In this document: positions 1 through 8,309 of the stretch, piece after piece
Layout: each line of letters opens with the position of its first letter
Position numbering within the stretch: the first letter of the stretch is position 1
Assembly: GCF_001510655.1 (NCBI RefSeq)
Contig: NZ_LMVC01000003.1
Location: 318,389 to 382,388 of the forward strand
DNA: 64,000 nt
Source: Fictibacillus sp. FJAT-27399
GTDB lineage: Bacteria > Bacillota > Bacilli > Bacillales > Fictibacillaceae
Direction of reading: 5' to 3'
Translations under genes and position numbers: made by a program
Notes under the pieces: generated by a model
Told to the model about the DNA's origin: nothing
Databases searched by the model: none
What the model saw: the letters and a program-made list of their open reading frames with translations, nothing else

Positions 1-111
1 CTTGCACCAAAAAGTAGGCGTTCACGCCGGTAAGGCTCACCGCACGCCCCGCGGAAAGCGAGCAGCCTGGAACGGAAATCAACAGCTTACAGACTTCTTG
101 GACAGCCCCTT
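1..111 (+). repeat. Right end of dispersed repeat family B (cut by window edge)
   Basis: The stretch carries the core shared with copies near 32.3, 53.4 and 56.1 kb (GCACGCCCCGCGGAAAGC followed by GAGCAGCCTGGAACGGAAAT). It ends with GACTTCTTGGACAGCCCCTT at 92-111, the reverse complement of the left terminus of the 32300-32588 copy. The T-run after it may act as a terminator. The left part lies outside the window. Confidence 0.75.
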
Positions 112-115
112 TTTC

Positions 116-235
116 TTACTTTCCTTTTTTTACGGACAGGATGAAACGTACCAGCAATGTTTCGAGCTGCTCATCCTTTATCTTCTTTGTGTTGAAATGC
201 TGGTGAATGCGTTTTTTTAGCACTTCACTGCTCAT
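116..235 (-). CDS. Small 39-residue protein, function unknown
   Basis: A 39-codon frame with an ATG at 235 and an AAAGGAGA ribosome site just upstream on the minus strand. The product is basic and looks helical, beginning MSSEVLKKRIHQHF and ending in SVKKGK. I do not recognise a family. The stop codon abuts the end of the repeat at 1-111, so the gene may have been cut short by that insertion. Two further ATG/GTG codons lie 3-6 bases upstream, but 235 has the best spacing. It could also be a chance frame. Confidence 0.4.
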   Translation of the reverse strand: MSSEVLKKRIHQHFNTKKIKDEQLETLLVRFILSVKKGK

Positions 236-540
236 CACCATTCTCCTTTCCTCTTTGTTTTCCTACTTTTTTCTTTCCTTTGAAGATTATACCTGCTAGT
301 TGTCGAAAGAAGGGGTAATATGTCTTATGCGCTATATGTAATGGGCCCGAATTTTTATGATTTTATTACCATGCTTGCTTGATAATATTTCCGGATTTTA
401 GCAGATTGAAACGTGGAATTGGCAATAAAACGAAAATTCTGTTCGTATAAAGGGGAAATTGGATCCCTTCGCTTACTCTTTGATAAAAATCATGATAAAC
501 TTGGATTATACATTAATTGTAAATGGCGAGGGGGTTGGTT

Positions 541-566
541 TGAAACGGCACTTATAAGTAAACGTC
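541..566 (+). promoter_or_regulatory. ECF-sigma-type promoter (sigW/sigM/sigX-like)
   Basis: TGAAAC at 541-546, a 16-base spacer and CGTC at 563-566 match the consensus known for B. subtilis extracytoplasmic-function sigma factors. It lies about 70 bases before the GNAT gene at 636. The rest of the gap 242-635 shows no gene that I can support; it is AT-rich, with no clear second promoter. Confidence 0.6.
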
Positions 567-635
567 GTGCAGTCTTTCAGTTTTAAGAGATTATGCAGAG
601 TGCAAAAATCTTAAAACAAGGGAGAATGGATCAAT

Positions 636-1466
636 ATGATTTATGAATTGCCTCTAAAACGATACGATAAGGTAAGAAAACTTATTAAAGAACAAAACGA
701 TCATCCAGTCATACAAGGAGTCATTTCAGGGATAAATCGCGGAAAAATCTTTGTTGATGATGTTGAATCTCCTTCAACTGCATTAATCTGGGCGGTTAAT
801 GAAATGTTTTATTTGGGAGGAGACCATACGAACCACACATTCAACTCCTTTCTGCAGCCATTCATAATAGAAAGAATAAAACCTGATGCCCTTGAACTCG
901 GCGAAAATGATTTTAATCTTGAAGTATATCCTCCTCAAGGCTGGCAGGAAGTAATATCCTCGCTTTTTCCTGCAGGATTAAAAATAGGTGAACGAGTGCC
1001 CTTCAAGTTTAACCGTGAACATTTTTTATCTTCAAAATTAAACAATGCTATACCTGAAGAGTACATAGTATCGAGAATTACTCAAGATTTCCTTTTGAAG
1101 GATCCACTCCAGACGATCAATAAAGAGATTAAGAAATTCTGGGTCTCGGAGGAAAGCTTTTTAGAACACGGTCTAGGCTGGTGTGCCATGCATAAAAGCA
1201 AAGTCATCGGAACGTGCATCAGTGTGTTAGCGTGTGGGGGTGACGTGGAGATTGGCATAAATGTTTATGAAACAGAACATCGAGGCAGAGGGCTTGCAAC
1301 GAGAATGGCCCGTGGTTTTATCAATGACTGCTTAAAAAGTGGCAGGAAACCCCATTGGACAACAGAAACCTTTAGGCATGATTCGATTGCAATCGCAGAA
1401 AAACTTGGTTTTGAAAGACTTCCCAATTATCAAGTATACTTTCTTCCTTTTCATGAGTTTAAGTAA
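636..1466 (+). CDS. GNAT-family N-acetyltransferase
   Basis: 276 residues. The C-terminal half has the GNAT acetyl-CoA loop HRGRGLATRMA at about residues 215-225, followed by a conserved-looking H-D-S-I-A-I-AEKLGF stretch typical of the last GNAT helix and strand. The N-terminal half (about 1-130) is less conserved, as in the two-part GNAT_acetyltran (PF12746) type. It should transfer an acetyl group from acetyl-CoA to an amine; the substrate is not visible. The start at 636 follows AAGGGAGAATGG. An ECF-type promoter (541-566) suggests induction by envelope stress or antibiotics (inference). It is monocistronic, with a terminator right behind it. Confidence 0.85.
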   Translation: MIYELPLKRYDKVRKLIKEQNDHPVIQGVISGINRGKIFVDDVESPSTALIWAVNEMFYLGGDHTNHTFNSFLQPFIIERIKPDALELGENDFNLEVYPPQGWQEVISSLFPAGLKIGERVPFKFNREHFLSSKLNNAIPEEYIVSRITQDFLLKDPLQTINKEIKKFWVSEESFLEHGLGWCAMHKSKVIGTCISVLACGGDVEIGINVYETEHRGRGLATRMARGFINDCLKSGRKPHWTTETFRHDSIAIAEKLGFERLPNYQVYFLPFHEFK

Positions 1467-1467
1467 A

Positions 1468-1493
1468 GTCAGTATTTAATGCTGGCTTTTTTT
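1468..1493 (+). terminator. Rho-independent terminator after GNAT gene
   Basis: Stem GTCAGTAT/ATGCTGGC with a 3-base loop and G-T pairs, followed by seven T. Confidence 0.7.
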
Positions 1494-1744
1494 ATAGACA
1501 AAAGATTAAGATATAAGCTATACTCAATATAAGAACAAATGTTCGGTTAACTACTCTCATTATTCCTCAGAATCTCTCCTTTGTAAAGTGTCTTAAAAAA
1601 AATTTCCATCTTCACTTCTTAAACCCATACATAAATTATTAGGAAATTGTGTGAAATCAGCAGGAATTTCAATCTTCTTTGCAGTAATTGTGCTATCATC
1701 AATTGTTGAAGTCAGTGATCAAGCTGAAAGGAGCCTGCTTTTAC

Positions 1745-2416
1745 ATGAACATTCTGGTAGCGGAAGACGATTTGCATCTTGGAAAGTTGATTGTCCATAT
1801 GCTGAAAAAGAATCAACATCATGTAGAGTGGGTGTCAAATGGAGAAGATGCCTATGAGACCGCGATAGCATCTGATTTTGATATTGTGATCCTGGATTGG
1901 ATGATGCCGGGGCAAACGGGATTGGAAGTTTGCAGGCGATTACGGTCTGGGGGCTATTCTCAAGCTATTCTGATGCTGACAGCAAAAGATTCAGTTCAGG
2001 ACAGGATCCATGGACTGGATGCAGGAGCCGATGACTACCTTGTCAAACCCTTTGAAATTGACGAGCTTCTTGCAAGGCTTCGTGCTCTGTCGAGAAGGAA
2101 TTTTGCTCCTATTGTTGAAGAAAAGGTCGTTCTTTATGATATTGTGTTGAATCGTACAAGTTATATAGTAAATTCAGCTAAGCGTGAGATACAGCTGACC
2201 CCAAGGGAATTTCAGCTGTTTGACCTTCTTGTGCGGAATAAAGGCCAAGTACTTCCGAGGGAAACCATCCTTGACCGGATCTGGGGTTTCGATGCAGATG
2301 TCTCGGCAAAGACTGTGGATGCCACTGTGAAATTGCTTCGGAAAAAACTTGGAAAGCTCACAAAAAAAGAAATTATTGAAAGTGTGCGCGGGGTGGGGTA
2401 TCGCCTTGAAAACTAG
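1745..2416 (+). CDS. OmpR-family response regulator
   Basis: 223 residues, starting at MNILVAEDD with GAAAGGAGCC about 8 bases upstream; longer in-frame starts lack a ribosome site. The receiver domain (1-115) has the acidic pair EDD (7-9), phospho-acceptor Asp51 in VILDWMMPG, and Lys101 in DYLVKPF. The C-terminal winged helix (about 128-222) carries LTPREFQLFDLLVRNKGQVLPRE and VDATVKLLRKKL, typical of OmpR/PhoB members. It overlaps the kinase gene by 11 bases, so the two form a translationally coupled pair. The next gene is ltaS, which may be a target (inference). The input signal is unknown. Confidence 0.92.
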   Translation: MNILVAEDDLHLGKLIVHMLKKNQHHVEWVSNGEDAYETAIASDFDIVILDWMMPGQTGLEVCRRLRSGGYSQAILMLTAKDSVQDRIHGLDAGADDYLVKPFEIDELLARLRALSRRNFAPIVEEKVVLYDIVLNRTSYIVNSAKREIQLTPREFQLFDLLVRNKGQVLPRETILDRIWGFDADVSAKTVDATVKLLRKKLGKLTKKEIIESVRGVGYRLEN

Positions 2417-3767
2417 ACTTTTTACCCGCTGGAATCTATTGAAAAACTTGAACCTGATCAGCCGTACACAGTGGCGGCTGACGATGATTTATACAGGCAT
2501 TCTGATGCTGTTCTTAATTCTTTTTATGGTCATCGTTTATTTCTTGCTATACGGAGTGATTGTCAGCAGCCAGGAGGATCAGCTGAAGAAGCTCGTGGAC
2601 CAGGAAGTAAGTGTGATCAAAGAAAAAATGATAAAAGGCAAAAAACCTTCCATACAAAACTTTGTCATGCTTTCTGACGAACAGTTCTTCTATTACGTCG
2701 TCGATGCCAAAGGAAAGCTTTTAACGGGTGATGAACTTTACCATCATCTCCGTCCGAAGCTGTATAAGAAACTAGAGGGCTGGAATCCAAATCCAAAAGA
2801 GATCCGGTATGAAAACTTAAAAGTCTCTTATTTTGTTCCGTGGCAAGAGGATTTGAATAAACGAAACATCGACCTCATGATGGCTGGCCGCAAAATTTAT
2901 AAAGGAAATCAATTCATTGGCATTTTATATGTTGGGAAAAGCATATCTAATAGGGTGGAGCTATTTGACTGGCTATTGAACATTTTTGCCATCATGCTTA
3001 TCATCTTTTCCTTTGTTTCCTTTTTTATCAGCTATTTTATGTCGAAGCGAGCCATGTCACCTATTATCAGGTCCTATATGAAGCAGCGTGAATTTGCCGC
3101 CGATGCTTCACATGAGCTTCGAACCCCGCTGAGTGTCATATTATCTTCTATTAATGCGCTGGAGATGGAAAAACACGTGCAGGAAGATGAATTTTCACAC
3201 TCTGTTCTATCTAATATGAAATATGAAGTAAAGCGGATGATAAAGCTTGTAGGAGATTTACTCACTCTGGCCCGTTCTGATGCAGAAAACACGGAAGTAA
3301 GAAAAGAAGTGTTTGATTTTCATCAGCTTGCTCAAAAAGCGGTTCACTCTATTGAAACGCTTGCGGATGAAAAACGTATAACATTAAAGCTGAATGCACC
3401 TGCCCAGCTTTTTGTGTATGGCAACCGTGAGCGTTTGGATCAGCTTCTTTATATTCTGCTGGAGAACGCCATCAAGTATTCTCCTGAAAATGCTGAGGTT
3501 AACCTTGAACTTTCGCTGAAAAAAGAAGAAAAAATTAAATTGCTGGTTATATTGGTTGAAGATCAGGGTATAGGGATAAAGCCTGAAGAACGCGAACGGA
3601 TATTTGAGCGATTTTACCGGACGGATAAATCCCGGTCAAAACAGCTTGGAGGCCACGGTTTGGGGCTTGCGATTGCAAAATGGATTGTGGATTCCCACGG
3701 CGGCTGGATCCAGGTTGCGGGCAAGTCCGGAAAAGGAAGCGTTTTTACAATCAAAATACCGCAATAA
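2406..3767 (+). CDS. Sensor histidine kinase
   Basis: 453 residues from a TTG at 2406 with GGGGTGGGG upstream, inside the end of the regulator gene. One membrane segment lies near residues 25-48, then an extracytoplasmic domain of about 140 residues, and a second segment near 195-217. The HisKA box FAADASHELRTPLS contains phospho-acceptor His236. The HATPase part shows the N box (LLENAIKYSPENA), the G1 box (VEDQGIGI), the F box (ERFYRTDKSRS) and the G2 box (GGHGLGLAIAKWI). It autophosphorylates and passes phosphate to the regulator encoded just upstream. No HAMP or PAS domain is obvious. The ligand is unknown; the proximity to ltaS suggests an envelope signal (inference). Confidence 0.92.
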   Translation: MKTRLFTRWNLLKNLNLISRTQWRLTMIYTGILMLFLILFMVIVYFLLYGVIVSSQEDQLKKLVDQEVSVIKEKMIKGKKPSIQNFVMLSDEQFFYYVVDAKGKLLTGDELYHHLRPKLYKKLEGWNPNPKEIRYENLKVSYFVPWQEDLNKRNIDLMMAGRKIYKGNQFIGILYVGKSISNRVELFDWLLNIFAIMLIIFSFVSFFISYFMSKRAMSPIIRSYMKQREFAADASHELRTPLSVILSSINALEMEKHVQEDEFSHSVLSNMKYEVKRMIKLVGDLLTLARSDAENTEVRKEVFDFHQLAQKAVHSIETLADEKRITLKLNAPAQLFVYGNRERLDQLLYILLENAIKYSPENAEVNLELSLKKEEKIKLLVILVEDQGIGIKPEERERIFERFYRTDKSRSKQLGGHGLGLAIAKWIVDSHGGWIQVAGKSGKGSVFTIKIPQ

Positions 3768-3856
3768 TAAACGAAAACCATGGCTAGAGCTAGTAATTTT
3801 AAGGAAAAATAAACAAAAATAAAATTAAATCTTAGCTTTTCATCATATTTTCACTT

Positions 3857-3885
3857 TTGCTATTTATAATAAAATAGACTAAAAT
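3857..3885 (+). promoter_or_regulatory. Putative sigma-A promoter for ltaS
   Basis: TTGCTA at 3857-3862, a 17-base spacer and TAAAAT at 3880-3885, about 65 bases before the ltaS start. Confidence 0.45.
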
Positions 3886-3949
3886 TTACAGGTGCGAATA
3901 AAAGTGATTAGACAATAAAGTTATAGAGGTACTAGAAGAGGTGAAAGAA

Positions 3950-5962
3950 TTGAAAGGTCTTTTAAAAGCTGGCCAAAATGTTGTCCAAAAGCATCTTGGT
4001 TTTTTCATTTTAGCTGTTGTTCTTTTTTGGCTAAAAACGTATACAGGCTATCTTGTTGAATTTAATCTTGGTATAGAAAATGCAATGCAGAAGTTCTTGC
4101 TGCTGATAAACCCGATCAGTTCAGCCATATTCTTTTTTGGATTGGCACTATTTGCAAAAGGTAAAAGAGCGTATATATGGACCATTGTCCTTAACTTTTT
4201 CCTTTCCTTTGTTTTATATGCAAATATCGTGTATTACCGATTCTTTAATGATTTCATTACGATGCCGACCCTGACTCAAACGAAAAACTTTGGAGATCTT
4301 GGAGGAAGCATCTGGGAACTGCTTAAACCTTATGACCCGCTGTATTTCATTGATACCATCATTCTAACTGTTCTCGTAGCTGCAAAATTCATCAAGCCCG
4401 AGCCGGTTCGCATGGCTCGTAAGAAAGTGCAGCTTGTGCTGGTTTCAGCGATTGCCTTGCTTGTCATTAACATCGGCTTGGCGGAAACAGATCGTCCGCA
4501 GCTTTTGACGCGTACATTTGACCGCAACTACTTGGTGAAATACCTCGGCACATACAACTATGTGATATATGATGCTATTCAAAGCATGCGTATTTCCGCG
4601 CAAAAGGCATCTGCAGATTCAAGCGATATGGGTGACGTCCTTAACTATAAAGACGCTAACTATGCAAAGCCTAACCCTGCTTACTTTGGCAAGGCAAAAG
4701 GCATGAATGTGATTTACATTCATTTAGAATCTTTCCAGAACTTTATGATCAATTACAAACTGAAGGGTGAAGAAGTTACACCTTATTTAAACTCATTCAC
4801 AAAAGATAAGAATACGTTATACTTTGATAACTTTTTCCACCAAACAGGACAGGGCAAAACATCCGATGCAGAATTCATGCTGGAAAATTCCATTTATGGA
4901 CTTCCGCAAGGCTCAGTATTTACCACCAACGGAAATAACACATTCCAAGCCGCACCTGCTATTTTAGGACAAAAAGGTTACACTTCCGCAGTATTCCACG
5001 GAAACTACAAAACGTTCTGGAACCGGGATGAGACCTACAAATCATTTGGTTATGACAAGTTCTTTGATGCGAGCCACTACCAAATGAAGGATGAAGATGT
5101 TGTAAACTACGGACTAAAAGATAAACCATTCTTTGAAGAGTCTCTTCCAATGTTGAAAACATTGAAAGAACCTTTCTATACGAAATTTATTACATTGTCC
5201 AACCACTTCCCGTATCCGATTGATGACGCGGAAGCAAGCATCGGACCAGATGATACGGGTGACGGATCAGTTGACCGTTACTTCCAGACAGCTCGTTACC
5301 TCGATGAATCGGTTAAGAGCTTCATGGACCAATTAAAAGCTTCTGGGCTGTATGACCGTTCTGTTATCGTCATGTACGGAGACCATTATGGTATTTCCGA
5401 AAACCATAACGATGCCATGGCTAAAGTATTGAACAAAGAAGCAATCACTCCTTATGACAATGCCCAGCTGCAGCGTGTTCCGTTCATGGTTCACGTACCT
5501 GGCATGAAAGGCGGAGTGAAGCATGAATATGGTGGACAGATTGACGTTCTGCCTACGCTTCTTCACTTGCTTGGCATTGATACAAAAGAGTATGTCCAAT
5601 TTGGAACAGATTTGCTGTCCAAAGATCATCAACAGGTTGTTCCATTCCGTAACGGAAGCTTTGTCAGTCCAAAGGTTACCGCTATCAATGGAAAATACTT
5701 TGATGCCAAAACTGGGGAACCGGTTAAAAAGAATAAAGAAATTCAGAAAGAACAGGAATTTGCTGAAAATTCTCTTCAACTTTCTGACAAAGTTGTTTAT
5801 GGAGATCTGCTTCGCTTCTATACTCCACGTGATTTTAAACCAGTGGACCGCTCGAAGTACGATTACAATAACCGTGATGAAAATAAAAATAAAGCAAAAA
5901 CTGAAGATCAGACTAAACAGGAAGAAGCACCTGCTGCTGATCAAAAGCAAGAACAGAACTAA
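3950..5962 (+). CDS. ltaS: Lipoteichoic acid synthase (LtaS, polyglycerolphosphate polymerase)
   Basis: 670 residues. Five membrane segments fill roughly residues 10-190, followed by the extracellular sulfatase-like domain. The catalytic Thr304 lies in QTGQGKTSDAEF, and the metal/substrate motifs VIYIHLESFQNF, FWNRDE and MYGDHYGISENH are present. The family polymerises glycerol phosphate from phosphatidylglycerol onto a glycolipid anchor outside the membrane. Long stretches match what I recall of B. subtilis LtaS (for example NIVYYRFFNDFITMP and TRTFDRNYLVKYLGTYN). The C-terminal tail of about 30 residues is rich in Lys, Glu and Gln. The start is taken as TTG 3950 behind GAGGTGA; GTG 3941 in frame is the alternative. 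A terminator follows. Confidence 0.95.
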   Translation: MKGLLKAGQNVVQKHLGFFILAVVLFWLKTYTGYLVEFNLGIENAMQKFLLLINPISSAIFFFGLALFAKGKRAYIWTIVLNFFLSFVLYANIVYYRFFNDFITMPTLTQTKNFGDLGGSIWELLKPYDPLYFIDTIILTVLVAAKFIKPEPVRMARKKVQLVLVSAIALLVINIGLAETDRPQLLTRTFDRNYLVKYLGTYNYVIYDAIQSMRISAQKASADSSDMGDVLNYKDANYAKPNPAYFGKAKGMNVIYIHLESFQNFMINYKLKGEEVTPYLNSFTKDKNTLYFDNFFHQTGQGKTSDAEFMLENSIYGLPQGSVFTTNGNNTFQAAPAILGQKGYTSAVFHGNYKTFWNRDETYKSFGYDKFFDASHYQMKDEDVVNYGLKDKPFFEESLPMLKTLKEPFYTKFITLSNHFPYPIDDAEASIGPDDTGDGSVDRYFQTARYLDESVKSFMDQLKASGLYDRSVIVMYGDHYGISENHNDAMAKVLNKEAITPYDNAQLQRVPFMVHVPGMKGGVKHEYGGQIDVLPTLLHLLGIDTKEYVQFGTDLLSKDHQQVVPFRNGSFVSPKVTAINGKYFDAKTGEPVKKNKEIQKEQEFAENSLQLSDKVVYGDLLRFYTPRDFKPVDRSKYDYNNRDENKNKAKTEDQTKQEEAPAADQKQEQN

Positions 5963-5968
5963 ACAAGT

Positions 5969-6003
5969 AAAGCATTGCCTGGAAACAGGCAGTGCTTTTT
6001 TTA
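5969..6003 (+). terminator. Rho-independent terminator of ltaS
   Basis: Stem AAAGCATTGCCTG / CAGGCAGTGCTTT with a GAAA loop and seven or more T. Confidence 0.9.
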
Positions 6004-6079
6004 TTAAATAAAACAAGCACCCTTCACATAGTAACGGGTTCGGTTAATGGGGAGAAAACAGTAAATAATAGCGTAATTA

Positions 6080-6118
6080 GGGACACAATTCACAATATGA
6101 ATTGGTGTCCCTCTTTTT
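6080..6118 (+). terminator. Hairpin with T-run at the left end of the island
   Basis: GGGACAC-A-AATTCA pairs with TGAATT-G-GTGTCCC around a short loop and is followed by CTCTTTTTG. No gene ends just before it, so it may be a leftover or a boundary structure. Confidence 0.5.
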
Positions 6119-6182
6119 GTTGTTAAATCAATACTTTTAACGGAATTAATGGGCTAATTAGCATACCAATTCACAAACAAAG

Positions 6183-6216
6183 CAACAACACCGCATAAAT
6201 TTATGCGGTGTTGTTG
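6183..6216. repeat. Perfect 34-bp palindrome
   Basis: Seventeen bases (CAACAACACCGCATAAA) are followed directly by their exact reverse complement. There is no T-run on either side, so it is not an ordinary terminator. It lies about 75 bases before the frameshifted gene at 6290. Confidence 0.8.
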
Positions 6217-6289
6217 ATACCAGTGCTAAAACCATTGCGAATTGGATATTCTAATTGTATGACCAATTTCAGACAGGAGATAGATAAGG

Positions 6290-6542
6290 ATGAAGTTCAT
6301 TAAACCCAAAAATCACAATGCAGAAAAGGTAGATTGGCTCATATCAGAACGAGCAAGAAATATCGTCAAAAGCTATTGCAGAATACACAGAGCATAGCGA
6401 GAGTGAAGTCGTCAATTTATTTCTTCTCAACCTTTTAGAAGACGAAGATTTTATCGCTTGGATTGAAAATAAGAGGAATAACAGAAGGATGGTTAAGCAA
6501 CTTGGAATTGAAGATTTAGTAGGTGACGAAAAGATTGGCTAA
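6290..6542 (+). pseudogene. Frameshifted small ORF, mobile-element-type accessory protein
   Basis: ATG 6290 follows CAGGAGA. The frame reads MKFIKPKNHNAEKVDWL and then leaves the coding track; a +1 shift around 6340-6350 restores a frame (EQEISSKAIAEYTEHSESEVV...) that runs to TAA at 6540. The joined product would be about 83 residues. Its charged, helical look resembles small ribbon-helix-helix-like proteins carried on Gram-positive conjugative elements, but I cannot assign it with certainty. The region length (253 bases, one over a multiple of three) fits a single-base shift. Confidence 0.5.
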
Positions 6543-6597
6543 ATTAAAGCGATTGGCTACCAAAGAAGATAATTTAGTCGAGGTTCTATCCCCTCTT

Positions 6598-7125
6598 TCA
6601 ACGAGTGAAATTGAGGATAGAACGAAAATTAACCAAATCAACCCTTGCTTGAATAAATTCTTCACGAACCTGTTTTCGAGTTTTTGCCCTATCTGTTTGG
6701 CACAAAAAATGATGGGCATCACTGAGACAAATTTCCTTCGAGAATACTCGATTGATAGATGTCATAAGGGAATTGTCCTCATCGGTCACAAAACGCCACT
6801 CAGGGGATTTTACGAGTTGCTTAATGAGCCATAGATGTGCAGCTGTCGTATAAGTCGAACCAACGTGTAATCCATCCGTATATTTCATTCTCCGTTCCGC
6901 ATGTACCAATTCTTTATACTCCGTTTTACTTTGCGTATCGTTTGCCGAAGGCGGCATCGGGTAGTGCGAATATTTCGGGTATCTTGCATATTTTTTTGCA
7001 AACTCATTCAGATGGTCCTCTTTTTGTAGAACCGTATCTAAGGCAATATCTCCGAGTGTAATCTCCCAATCATAAGCGACATCACCACGAAACACATATC
7101 GAGTTAATACATCAGCCGACACCAA
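6598..7125 (-). pseudogene. Probable transposase-like remnant
   Basis: A 175-residue minus-strand frame with no convincing ribosome site. It contains acid-rich segments (VAYDWEITLGDIALDT, WRFVTDEDNSLMTS) spaced as in DDE-type recombinases, and a C-terminal part rich in Lys and Arg. The preceding frame at 7230-7457 on the same strand may be an upstream piece of the same ancestral gene, separated by an AT-rich gap with stops. I do not recognise the insertion-sequence family, so the call rests on composition and context. Confidence 0.35.
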
Positions 7126-7229
7126 AATATCCTAAAATACCTTTCAAATAAAAAAAGATAATAGAACATAACCGCTCGGCTATCTAAGGTAAATAATATC
7201 TTTTAGAGAAAATTGCTTGTCTGTTAAAC

Positions 7230-7457
7230 CTAATCGTTAACATCTTTTGGTTCCAATGAAGATAGGTTTGTCGTACAATCTACGGAACGCAAACCTCTAT
7301 CAATTGTTGCAAGAGGATGCAAGATAGGATTATCTTCATATTCTAAGTGCGTACCCGATGAAGTGAAAACTTTCTTGTGAAAATGATGATGTTCGAACAG
7401 CTCTTGTAATTGCAGAAATGCCAATTTTCTTAGGGAACCTGTTCCAAACCCTCGCAT
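7230..7457 (-). pseudogene. Broken minus-strand ORF fragment
   Basis: About 75 residues, open a little further upstream to about 7499 but without a ribosome site. The product (MRGFGTGSLRKLAFLQLQEL...) is not recognised. Its place inside the island and upstream of another broken frame on the same strand suggests a relic of a mobile-element gene. Confidence 0.3.
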
Positions 7458-7494
7458 TGTTCCCCAATATAAAATCTGAATTGTCCGAAAAACA

Positions 7495-7520
7495 CGAAAC
7501 TATTATTGTGATTTTTCGTC
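7495..7520 (+). promoter_or_regulatory. ECF-sigma-type promoter candidate before the lipoprotein
   Basis: CGAAAC at 7495-7500, a 16-base spacer and CGTC at 7517-7520: one mismatch from TGAAAC-N16-CGTC. The predicted RNA start would lie only about 25 bases before the lipoprotein start, just ahead of its ribosome site. Confidence 0.45.
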
Positions 7521-7551
7521 TAATTCTTTAAGGGGGGGAGTTAAAATTAAT

Positions 7552-8049
7552 ATGATAAGAAAATTACCGATTGTGTTAGTTTTTTTAAGTTTATTATTCT
7601 TGGCAGCTTGCACATCGAATGAAACAAATAGTGAGGTATCATTACCAGAAGGTGTTCCTGATTTTGTTCAAGAAAGTGATTTTGAAAAAATTAATTGGGA
7701 TAAAAAAGCAGTCACATTCAATGGCAACATTATTGGGAATGAAAATAAGTCAGGAGTTATCGGTGCAGACGCTCCAAGTTTAATCAATGGTCAAAAATGG
7801 ATGTGGCATCTTTGGGGAATCGAAAACACAAGGCAAACAGAATTAACAGTAGTCGGTTATCATAAAGAAACAGGTATTGTTCATCAAATATTAACAACTG
7901 GTTGGACAATAGGACTTGGAGGAGAAAATAATGGAGCAGATGCTCACGCACCTTCAAGTGTAAAGATTCCTAAGTCGGGAGAATGGGCAATTCTACTTTA
8001 TACTGATGGAAAATTATTTGATACGTTGATTTATGAAATCAATGAATAA
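7552..8049 (+). CDS. Secreted lipoprotein, possibly DUF4871-like
   Basis: 165 residues. The N-terminus is a lipoprotein signal: MIRK, a hydrophobic stretch, and the lipobox LAAC with lipidated Cys20. The mature part contains WMWHLWGIEN and a Gly-rich segment (TTGWTIGLGGENNGADAH) and is probably a small beta-rich extracytoplasmic domain; the W-rich motif reminds me of DUF4871 proteins of bacilli, from memory only. The ribosome site is AAGGGGGGGAG. It is the only intact gene in the inverted-repeat-bounded island. A possible ECF promoter suggests an envelope-stress role (inference). A terminator follows. Confidence 0.75.
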   Translation: MIRKLPIVLVFLSLLFLAACTSNETNSEVSLPEGVPDFVQESDFEKINWDKKAVTFNGNIIGNENKSGVIGADAPSLINGQKWMWHLWGIENTRQTELTVVGYHKETGIVHQILTTGWTIGLGGENNGADAHAPSSVKIPKSGEWAILLYTDGKLFDTLIYEINE

Positions 8050-8082
8050 GAAATAAATTGAATGACATTTTATTTTCTTGCA

Positions 8083-8116
8083 AAACCCGCTCAGAAATAT
8101 AACTGAGCGGGTTTTA
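8083..8116 (+). terminator. Terminator after lipoprotein gene
   Basis: AAACCCGCTCAG pairs with CTGAGCGGGTTT, loop AAATATAA, followed by T-rich sequence. Confidence 0.8.
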
Positions 8117-8309
8117 TTATTAATTATTGGAATTCTAAAATTGCTTTCCTTAAATAAACCTGTTATAACGAATAACCGTGCTTTTTCTATTGCTAATTAA
8201 CATACAAATTTACTGTGAATTACTTTGTGAATTCGATTGAGAATTGTCATTTTCTCCTCGTCAACCGAACCCGTTTTTCAAATAGGGTGCTTTGCTGATT
8301 TTTACATTT

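Larger units (their letters stand above)
6017..8290. mobile_element. Decayed island bounded by imperfect inverted repeats
   Basis: The left end (6017-6058) and the reverse complement of the right end (8250-8290) share GCACCCT, then after 9-10 unlike bases ACGGGTTCGGTT, then A/G-A-T/C-G-A/G-GGAGAAAA. Inside are two hairpins, a frameshifted small gene, two broken minus-strand ORFs and one intact lipoprotein gene. Base composition is more AT-rich than in the flanking genes. The whole reads as an inserted element that has lost its mobility genes. I see no clear target duplication and cannot name the element family. Confidence 0.5.

Noticed and set aside
2-220. Open frame on the plus strand at the window start
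   Set aside because: It runs through the dispersed repeat and antisense to a better-supported small frame; no ribosome site.
5333-6016. Long minus-strand frame inside and beyond ltaS
   Set aside because: Antisense shadow of ltaS; composition is phenylalanine-rich as expected from its lysine- and glutamate-rich coding strand, and there is no ribosome site.
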